10,533 nt of DNA. It comes from Prasinococcaceae sp. CCMP 1430. Its lineage: Eukaryota; Prasinodermophyta; Palmophyllophyceae; Prasinococcales; Prasinococcaceae. A model generated the notes under the pieces. That model was not told the origin of the DNA. It was given only the letters and a program-made list of their open reading frames with translations, and ran no database searches. The stretch covers positions 328,165 to 338,697 of the forward strand of contig RQSC01000018.1 of assembly GCA_013416795.1 (NCBI GenBank), read 5' to 3'. Both the position numbers and the translations under genes were made by a program. Each line of letters begins with the position of its first letter. Position 1 is the stretch's first letter. Of the stretch, positions 5,417 through 10,533 are shown one piece after another.

Positions 5417-6859
5417 GTGGTGCTGCCGCTCGAGCTCGACGCGGGGGGGACGCTGTCCGTGGCGTTCGCGCTCGGCGGCGTGCTGCACCGCGGTGTCGTC
5501 GACACGGGAAGCGCTTTCCTCACCGTGCAGGCGCAGTGCTCGGCCGCTGCGGCCGCCGCGGCGACGTCGCCCGCTGGCGGGGCGTCCGAGGAGAGCTTCT
5601 TCGGGTGCCTCGACGGCGCGGAGGGCTTCCCGGCGGGCCTCCCGCCCACGTACGAGGTGTACGGCCTACAGGAGGAGGGCTGCGAGTGGTGGCAGGGCAC
5701 GCTGCGGCTGGGCGATGCGCTCGCCTTCGTGTACGACGACATGGTGTTCGGCGTGACGGGCGACCGGAAGACGGCCGTCGCGCGACTCAATTCCGCGCCG
5801 TTCTTCGGCCTGGTCAAGTACGAGGCGCCGGGCATCAGGCCGACGCTCCTCGGGCAGACGGACCTGCGCGCCTTCTCGGTGGACTTCGCGACGCGCGCGC
5901 TCACGCTCAGCCGCGCGCCGCTGCTGCCGCCAGCGCCCAGCGGGGCGGCCGCCTCCAACGCGATGCGCGTGGTCGACCTGCGCGAAGTCGGCGCGCCCGT
6001 CATGCACTATGCCGCGCGCATCGCCGCACTGCGCGTCAACGGCAACGACGTGCTGCCCGCGGGCTCGCCGCCGGCGTACGCCGTCTTCGACACGGGAACC
6101 ACCGGCCTGCTGGTCTCAGAGAACCTCTGGCGGGACTCCGAGTTCGAGCTCGGCGCCGTCAACATGGACATGGCCGTCGAGGCCGAGTCCGGCGGCGTGG
6201 TCGAGATCGGTGCCAGCAGGGACACCTGCCGCCAGTACGACAGCAGCTGCATCTTCGTGGCCACGCCCGTGCCGGTGCCGTGGGGCGCGTCACCAGACAG
6301 CGAGGAGGTGCGTGCGAGCGGCGGCGGCGCCCGCTGGGCGACGACGCGCGCGCGCGCGCGCGCGACGGCCCGTGCACACGTGCATACACGCTCCGTTTCA
6401 CGCTTGCGCGCGCGCGCGCGCGCGCGCGCGCGCGCATGCCACCGTGCCCTCCCCCGCGGTGCCACGCGCCGACGGCTGACGGCCGCGCTGCCCTGCTTGG
6501 CGTCGTATCGACCTGCACAGGCGAAGCGGCGCTACTGGACGGACGATGGGCCTTCGGAGGTGCAGCAAGGCGGCGCGCGAGTTATCTTCGTCGGCATGGC
6601 CCTCATGGAGCGCTACGGCAGCCTGATCGTCGACATGGATGACGGGCGCATGGCACTCGAGGGCGCGCGTGCCATCGCAGCGGAGGACTCCGAGCTTGTC
6701 GCTGGCGCGCGCGCGCTGGCTGCGGTGCCGCCCGAAGAGCGCGCGGCCGCGCGCGAGGAGCGGCTGCGCGCACAGGCAGCGCGCATACGCGCGCGAGAGG
6801 CGGAGCGCCGCGAGCTCATGGCCGCTGCACAGCGCAACCAGCGCGCCCTCGACGTGTGA
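5417..6859 (+). CDS. Pepsin-like aspartic protease, two exons, N-terminus unresolved
   Basis: Family A1-type aspartic protease. Two catalytic motifs are visible: VVDTGSAFL (5495-5521) in the N-terminal lobe and VFDTGTTGLLV (6083-6115) in the C-terminal lobe, about 196 residues apart as expected for a bilobal enzyme. Between them lie FFGLVKYEAPGIRPTLLGQ and FSVDFATRALTL, typical lobe-end strands. The last exon supplies the closing strands VIFVGMALMERYGSLIVDM. Exons are up to 6307 and 6521-6859, giving at least 409 residues. The C-terminus (about 6720-6856) is a charged, Ala/Arg/Glu-rich predicted helix, unusual for a secreted pepsin. No in-frame ATG precedes 5417: the frame is open only back to 5354 and closes at TAA 5351. 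A first exon, possibly with the signal peptide, is therefore missing or hidden by the ambiguous base at 5385. Substrate and localisation are unknown. Confidence 0.78.
   Translation: MVLPLELDAGGTLSVAFALGGVLHRGVVDTGSAFLTVQAQCSAAAAAAATSPAGGASEESFFGCLDGAEGFPAGLPPTYEVYGLQEEGCEWWQGTLRLGDALAFVYDDMVFGVTGDRKTAVARLNSAPFFGLVKYEAPGIRPTLLGQTDLRAFSVDFATRALTLSRAPLLPPAPSGAAASNAMRVVDLREVGAPVMHYAARIAALRVNGNDVLPAGSPPAYAVFDTGTTGLLVSENLWRDSEFELGAVNMDMAVEAESGGVVEIGASRDTCRQYDSSCIFVATPVPVPWGASPDSEEVRASGGGARWATTRARARATARAHVHTRSVSRLRARARARARACHRALPRGATRRRLTAALPCLASYRPAQAKRRYWTDDGPSEVQQGGARVIFVGMALMERYGSLIVDMDDGRMALEGARAIAAEDSELVAGARALAAVPPEERAAAREERLRAQAARIRAREAERRELMAAAQRNQRALDV
6308..6520 (+). other. Phase-0 GT-AG intron in the aspartic protease gene
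   Basis: The donor is GAG|GTGCGT and the acceptor CTGCACAG|GCG. Length is 213 nt, a multiple of three with no in-frame stop, so the frame reads through it. The translation inside is Arg/Ala repeats and unlike the protease, whereas joining the flanks restores the expected fold. It contains two CG tracts. Confidence 0.82.
6345..6435. repeat. Two (CG)n tracts inside the intron
   Basis: Alternating C and G at 6345-6364 (20 bp) and 6406-6435 (30 bp), separated by CACGTGCATACACG-type alternating purine-pyrimidine sequence. The whole stretch could adopt Z-DNA. Confidence 0.85.
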
Positions 6860-7153
6860 ATGAAGTCAGGGCGGCCTGGTGGCCGGGCGGATAGCAGTCC
6901 TGCGGCGGCGGCGGCGCACGCGCCTGGGGCATCCTCGTCGAGCGCGCGCCGCGATGTTGTACATTACCTCTCAGTACGATTCTCGTTTACCGGTAGTCGT
7001 GAGCGACCACGCGAGCGAGCGCCGGGAATGCGCGCGCGCTTTGTGGCGGCGAAGCAGAGCGGTGGTGGTGCAGCAGCTTGAAAGCGGTGGTGGTGCACGC
7101 GCAGGCGACGCCGGCAGCGACGGCTGATGCACGAGCGCGCGCGGTAGTGGCGT
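6860..7153. other. Convergent intergenic region between aspartic protease and sulfotransferase-like genes
   Basis: 294 bp holding the 3' ends of two convergent genes. TGTTGTACAT lies at 6955-6964, and its core TGTACA is palindromic, so it could serve either strand. A 15-bp direct repeat (AGCGGTGGTGGTGCA) occurs at 7058-7072 and 7083-7097. No gene is seen. Confidence 0.5.
7058..7097. repeat. Direct repeat of a 15-mer, period 25 bp
   Basis: AGCGGTGGTGGTGCA appears twice, at 7058 and 7083, separated by CAGCTTGAAA-type spacer sequence. Function is unknown. Confidence 0.75.
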
Positions 7154-8539
7154 CTATTCCCGCTCGAACTCCAAACACGGGTACCTGGCGGGGCCGACGG
7201 CGTACTCGAGCTGGACCTGAGCTTCGCACAGCCTAGGGCCGTGCACGGGGTGATCGTGCAGGATCCTCACCATCGCTTGCCTCTCGTCGCTCCCGGCGTG
7301 CGCCTGGCTGTTCGTTGAGTGCGCCGAGCTGAAGCCGCCCGTGCTAGACACTTGCTCCCGGGCTGTCCTCGCTGCGATTGCGCGGACCATCGCCGCGTCT
7401 GCGACCCCGAAGGTAGCGAAGTGCAGCACCTCCTCGAAGGCGTCGAACGCCCCCGGGTAGGTCTCGAAGCGCTCGATTCGCAGCGGCATGTGCGGCGCGC
7501 CCATTTCAGCCGCCCCGCTGTTCCGATAGTTGCGCACGTAGTGGAGCAGCGCGCCTTTGATCGCGCCGCGCTCCATGTTGTGCTCGAGCCCCTCTGCGAC
7601 GCTCATTTCGTTCAGGACTTGCGTGATCGATCGGTTGCCCTCGTCCGGGCGCGGCTTTTCCATCCAGTGCGGTTCCTTGTCCGCCTAGGTGGCGCGTCGT
7701 TCGACGAAGTGGGCGCAGGGGGTCAGCGCGCGCAATGGTTGCCACGGACACCGTGACGGACTTCGGCAAGTGGCACTTCTGCCAATCATCGGAGCAGGCA
7801 CTGAGACCCGCTCGGCGCCACGCACCTTCGTGTACAGGTAGTCACTGACCGCGGCGCTGAAGGGGTCGCGCATGCCCGATATATATCGATACGCCCCCGC
7901 GGCGGCCATGGCCTTGCACTCCGGCGGTAGGCTTTCGTACGGCGTCGTCTCCCAGTCGTGTTCCACCGCATTGTTCATGAGCAGCACGAGCGCCTTCGGC
8001 GGCCTTGAGCGCCCCGCTGCGACCGAGTCGCCCGCCATCGTCAGCGCCGTAGGACGCACTCGCTCGCTGGGCTCGGGCGGCGCCAGGGCGCGTTCCACGG
8101 TGTAGTTGCACGCGACGTCCAACCACGACCCTGGCGGGCATCGCTCGCCCCTCGAAAAGAATTCTCGCGCGCAGCCGGGGCGGCGGATGCTCAGATACTT
8201 GACAAACTCGACGTCGGCGAGGCGCTGCCTGCGCACCGGCCCGCCGAAGAAATCGCTGATGAGCACCGAGCCTGCCTTGTGCAGCTTTCCCACGACGGTG
8301 ACGAGCTGAGGCTGCGCCTGCTCTTGCAGCTCTCTTTGTCGCTCGAGCTCGGGCCGCCGCAGCAGCTGCCGCTGCACTGCTCGCTGCTGCTGCTCAGGCT
8401 GCTGCGCGCCGACTGCGCGGAGCAGGCCAACGAGGAGAAGCGAGCACAGGCAGACGACTCGAGCGCAGGCGTCGCCGGGGATGCGCGCCCGCCCTCGCGG
8501 CTGGGCACGCGCGGCGGCGACCCGCGACGCGGCGGGCAT
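7154..8539 (-). CDS. Type II membrane sulfotransferase-like protein, two exons
   Basis: Exons 8539-7826 and 7684-7154 give 414 residues. A basic N-terminus precedes a hydrophobic stretch (residues 27-45, RVVCLCSLLLVGLL), then a Gln/Arg-rich stem. This is the layout of Golgi type II enzymes, though a cleaved signal peptide is also possible. LVTVVGKLHKAGSVL (79-93) resembles the 5'-phosphosulfate-binding loop. GMRDPFSAAVSDYLY (222-236) matches the 3'-phosphate-binding motif of PAPS sulfotransferases, with Arg224 and Ser232 eight residues apart. Sequons N-Y-T and N-R-S fit a lumenal domain. The likely reaction is transfer of sulfate from PAPS to a glycan or similar acceptor; the acceptor cannot be told. 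The ATG at 8539 is chosen because frame upstream of it has no other ATG and the membrane segment follows at once. The family call rests on motifs only. Confidence 0.62.
7685..7825 (-). other. Phase-0 GT-AG intron in the sulfotransferase-like gene
   Basis: On the minus strand the donor is AAG|GTGCGT and the acceptor CACCTAG|GCG. Length is 141 nt, a multiple of three. The only in-frame stop is the TAG formed by the acceptor itself. Splicing joins SDYLYTK to ADKEPHW and continues in an open frame. Confidence 0.82.
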
Positions 8540-8993
8540 GACGACCGACAGGGCGCGCCCGCGCCGCCGCGGCAGCCGCGGCAGCCCGGCCTGTTCCGCT
8601 GTCACGGTCCGTCGTTGGGCACCGCCGGCGTGCGCTGGCGAATTGGCAATCTCCACCACCGCCAGCACTACCACGGCACCACCACCCGCCCCCCCCCTCC
8701 TCAGCTCCGAGCGAGCCACCGCCCGCGCCGCCGCGTGTGGCGCCCCCTACGCTCCCCACGCCCTCTCCCCCCTCCCCTCAGGCTCCCCGCCGCGCGAGCT
8801 TTGATGAATGCGCGTCGGCGTCAACAGCTGCGTCGACGGCGCACGTGCTGTGCTGTGCGTACTGTACGTAGTCGACTTTGACGCCACTGTCAACAGCCCT
8901 GTGCGCACGCGCGCGCATGCCCACACGCATTCGCGACCCGGTACGATCGCATGCAGACCGGGTGTGTACGCATTGAAAAGAGGCGGATGTGCT

Positions 8994-9033
8994 GGGGTGA
9001 GACCGGGGTGAGACCGGGGTGAGACCGGGGTGA
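8994..9033. repeat. 11-bp tandem repeat GGGGTGAGACC, about 3.6 copies
   Basis: Units begin at 8994, 9005, 9016 and 9027 (partial). A degenerate copy continues to about 9052. The period is close to one helical turn. Confidence 0.9.
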
Positions 9034-9071
9034 GAGTGACCTGAGACCGGGGTCGCGCGCGCGGACGGATG

Positions 9072-9089
9072 AAACCCTGACAAAACCCT
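9072..9089 (+). promoter_or_regulatory. Two AAACCCT (telo-box-like) motifs 11 bp apart
   Basis: AAACCCT at 9072-9078 and 9083-9089. In plants this sequence (telo box) occurs near the start of translation-related and S-phase genes. Use in this organism is unknown, and the position upstream of the Rdx-like exon is the only support. Confidence 0.35.
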
Positions 9090-9379
9090 TAAAAGTTGTA
9101 ACCCGAAGAGGGCCGAGGCCGTCGCCGGCGGTTTCGCGGCGGGCGTGCCGCGGCGCGCGCGCGCAGGGGGAGGCGGAGGCGGGCGCGGGGAGGCTACTGC
9201 CGAGGGCGCGGCCGCTGCAGAGCCGCTGCCAGCGCCGGGTGCCCTCGCTGCCGCGCGCGTGCCCGCCCGCAAGTGCTCGCGCGCCGTTCCTCACCCCGCA
9301 CGCACACACGCATCGCTTTCCCCCCCTGCGCCGCCCATCCACCGTCACCCATCAATCGCGCGCCGCCTCGCGCCCGCAG

Positions 9380-9604
9380 GTGTTCCGCCGCGCGGCGACC
9401 AAGATTGAGTCGCTGTGCGGCGCCGCGGGCCTGTCGGTCGCGGTGAACCCCGCCGGCAAGCCGCGCAAGGGCACCTTCGAGGTGACCGCCGGCGGCAAGA
9501 CGTACGTGTCCCTGGTGGGCATGCCGCGCCCCTTCAAGAAGCTGCGCGAGACCGACATGGAGGCGCTCGCCGAGGAGGTCATCGCTGGTGCCAAGAAGAA
9601 GTAA
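9380..9604 (+). CDS. Selenoprotein H/Rdx-family thioredoxin-like protein, last exon only
   Basis: The exon begins after a good acceptor (CGCCCGCAG|GTGTTC) in phase 0 and encodes 74 residues to TAA at 9602. Its order VFRRAATKIESL, LSVAVNPAGKPRKGTFEV, GGKTYVSL, MPRPFKKLRETDMEALAEEV matches the C-terminal two thirds of Rdx proteins, closest to selenoprotein H: helix 1, the NPxKPRxGxFEV strand pair and the final helix. Rdx proteins are redox proteins with a CxxC or CxxU site. That site should end two residues before this exon and is not present in it. The upstream exon is unresolved: ATG 8804 with donor GTACGT at 8864 is phase-compatible but gives only 20 residues without the expected strand. Whether the protein uses Cys or selenocysteine cannot be judged. 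Confidence 0.6.
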   Translation: MFRRAATKIESLCGAAGLSVAVNPAGKPRKGTFEVTAGGKTYVSLVGMPRPFKKLRETDMEALAEEVIAGAKKK

Positions 9605-10165
9605 ACGCTCCCGCGGGAGCCCGGCGCGAGGCGAGCGCCCGAAGCAGGTGTGCCCGCGGCGGCGGGCAGGCGGCCTGGCAACGTGGCGCGGCGCTCGCCT
9701 TCGGCCTCCCCGCGCCCCGCCCCGCGCGTCCCATGACCGCCGATCCGTCTCAAACGCAAGCGCGTGGCGGCGGCGCGAGAACACGACGCGCGTGGGGGGC
9801 TCGGGAGAAGTCTGTAAATCACACGGCGTGCCACCACCGCGGGCGCGGCGCCGGGCCTACGCGCACTCCGCCGCGTTGGGAACGAACGCATGGTGTGCTG
9901 TGCGCGCGCGAGCGCGCTCGTGTGGGCGCCGGCGCTCACGCCGTGCAGCGTGGGCAGTTGGCATGCGGCGTGAGCAGTGCGCGCGAGAGAGAGACGCGCG
10001 CAGCCTACGAGCCACGGCGACGGGCACACGTCCTCTGTGTGTTGTGCCTTGTCTGCGTGTGGTGGTGTTTTTGAAACACCAGTTTTTTGTGGTGGTTGTG
10101 GCGCTGCCGCCATCTCCTGCGCGTGGCAGAGAGGGGGACGATGCAGCCGCTCGACCTCGCGGCGC
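9605..10165. other. Convergent 3' region between Rdx-like and H2B genes
   Basis: 561 bp. A perfect 14-bp palindrome GCTCCCGCGGGAGC lies at 9607-9620, just after the stop. TGTAA at 9813-9817 is a possible poly(A) signal for the plus-strand gene. The histone-type hairpin at 10064-10080 belongs to the minus-strand gene. The remainder is GC-rich sequence without a recognisable gene. Confidence 0.5.
10064..10080 (-). terminator. Candidate histone mRNA 3' stem-loop
   Basis: On the minus strand, 86 nt past the H2B stop, GGTGTTT and AAACACC form a perfect 7-bp stem around a 3-nt loop (or 6 bp with 5 nt). It is flanked by an A-rich AAAAAACT 5' and ACCAC 3'. Replication-dependent histone mRNAs end in a 16-nt hairpin with a GG...CC stem base, U-rich loop and A-rich/ACCCA flanks. 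Place, size and flanks agree; the loop sequence is not the metazoan one. Confidence 0.55.
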
Positions 10166-10516
10166 TTAGGCCGAGGTGAACTTGGTGACGGCCTTGGTGC
10201 CCTCCGACACGGCGTGCTTGGCGAGCTCACCCGGGAGGATGAGGCGCACGGCGGTCTGGATCTCGCGCGAGGTGATGGTGGGCTTCTTGTTGTAGACCGC
10301 GAGCTTGGACGCCTCGGTGGCGATCTTCTCGAAAATGTCGTTGATGAACGAGTTCATGATCGACATGGCCTTGGACGAGATGCCGGTGTCGGGGTGCACC
10401 TGCTTGAGCACCTTGTAGATGTAGATCTTGTACGACTCCGTCGGCTTCTTCGCCTTCTTGGCGCCGCCCTTGACGGTCTTCTTGGCGGGCTTCTTGTCAG
10501 CCTTCTTGGGAGCCAT
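10166..10516 (-). CDS. Histone H2B
   Basis: Complete, intronless, 116 residues. The N-terminal tail is Lys/Ala/Pro-rich (first ~25 residues) for acetylation. The histone fold follows with the diagnostic strings [58 protein letters not shown] and [13 protein letters not shown]. The Lys in AVTKF corresponds to the conserved C-terminal ubiquitination site. The C-terminus ends FTSA, slightly shorter than the animal and plant form. The ATG at 10516 has a strong context (ACCATGG). Only 17 bp of upstream sequence are in the window, so a divergent partner histone or promoter would lie beyond it. Role: dimer with H2A in the nucleosome core. No introns and a downstream stem-loop suggest a replication-dependent histone gene. 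Confidence 0.98.
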   Translation of the reverse strand: MAPKKADKKPAKKTVKGGAKKAKKPTESYKIYIYKVLKQVHPDTGISSKAMSIMNSFINDIFEKIATEASKLAVYNKKPTITSREIQTAVRLILPGELAKHAVSEGTKAVTKFTSA

Positions 10517-10533
10517 GGTGAGTGTTGGGTGTG

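Larger units (their letters stand above)
8540..9379. promoter_or_regulatory. Divergent upstream region between sulfotransferase-like and Rdx-like genes
   Basis: 840 bp that should contain two promoters and the missing first exon of the plus-strand Rdx-like gene. It holds a C-rich block (8685-8785), the 11-bp repeats at 8994-9033, a pair of AAACCCT boxes at 9072 and 9083, and a pyrimidine-rich splice acceptor tract before 9379. There is no ATG on the plus strand between 9071 and 9379. No TATA box or tRNA is seen. Confidence 0.45.

Noticed and set aside
4989-6307. Calpain-aspartic protease fusion by splicing from the donor at 4989 to an acceptor near 5347-5373
   Set aside because: The only phase-compatible acceptor (5347) meets TAA immediately; the other AGs are out of phase.
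6406-6435. CRISPR or transposon interpretation of the repeat tracts
   Set aside because: These are simple CG dinucleotide runs without spacers, terminal repeats or associated genes.
8964-8978. TGT ACG CAT TGA AAA, readable as Cys-x-x-Sec-Lys
   Set aside because: It is not followed by a splice donor in phase with the 9380 exon, and the preceding residues do not form the expected strand. Likely chance.
8808-9011. 67-codon plus-strand frame starting at ATG 8808
   Set aside because: No recognisable domain; it runs into the 11-bp repeat array and is not phase-compatible with the downstream exon.
9733-9780. SECIS-like element after the Rdx-like gene (ATGA, CCGCCG/CGGCGG stem, AA in loop, GA on the 3' side)
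   Set aside because: The 3' GA is not adjacent to the stem as the SECIS core requires and the middle of the helix pairs poorly. No TGA codon in the right place was found upstream.

Overview
The window is nuclear DNA from a eukaryote with a very GC-rich, compact genome. Evidence: a histone H2B gene, a WD40 protein of the DCAF6 type, a calpain, short GT-AG introns in two genes, long C+G runs and no bacterial-style operons. A unicellular microalga (haptophyte, pelagophyte or prasinophyte type) fits best, but the lineage is inferred from style, not from a marker gene.

Layout. (1) 2-1909, plus: a DDB1/CUL4-associated WD40 receptor resembling DCAF6, cut at its 5' end by the window edge, with an Asp/Thr-rich acidic tail. 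(2) 2007-5096, plus, only 97 bp after gene 1: a large calpain-family cysteine protease. It has an N-terminal UBA-like domain, a GRF zinc finger, a complete Cys/His/Asn triad, and an unusual insert of about 130 residues between the catalytic His and Asn. The insert holds a consensus PCNA-binding box, two SUMO-interaction-like motifs, an NLS-like patch and a ubiquitin-binding-like helix. (3) About 5097-5416: a relatively AT-rich 3' region, a CA tract and a CG tract, with one undetermined base. (4) About 5417-6859, plus: a pepsin-like aspartic protease with two DTG motifs, split by an in-frame 213-bp intron. (5) 7154-8539, minus: a type II membrane sulfotransferase-like gene in two exons. (6) 8540-9379: a divergent upstream region with 11-bp repeats. 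(7) 9380-9604, plus: the last exon of a selenoprotein H/Rdx-like thioredoxin-fold protein whose first exon is not resolved. (8) 10166-10516, minus: complete histone H2B, followed by a hairpin resembling the histone mRNA 3' stem-loop.

The most notable object is the calpain. Its modules (ssDNA-type zinc finger, PCNA box, SUMO and ubiquitin readers) recall replication-coupled DNA-protein-crosslink proteases such as SPRTN or FAM111A, but on a calpain fold. This is a functional inference from motifs. The adjacent ubiquitin-ligase receptor makes the first 5 kb a protein-turnover pair by theme; the remaining genes show no evident pathway link. Two confident introns begin GTGCGT and are phase 0, which helps gene modelling elsewhere in the window.
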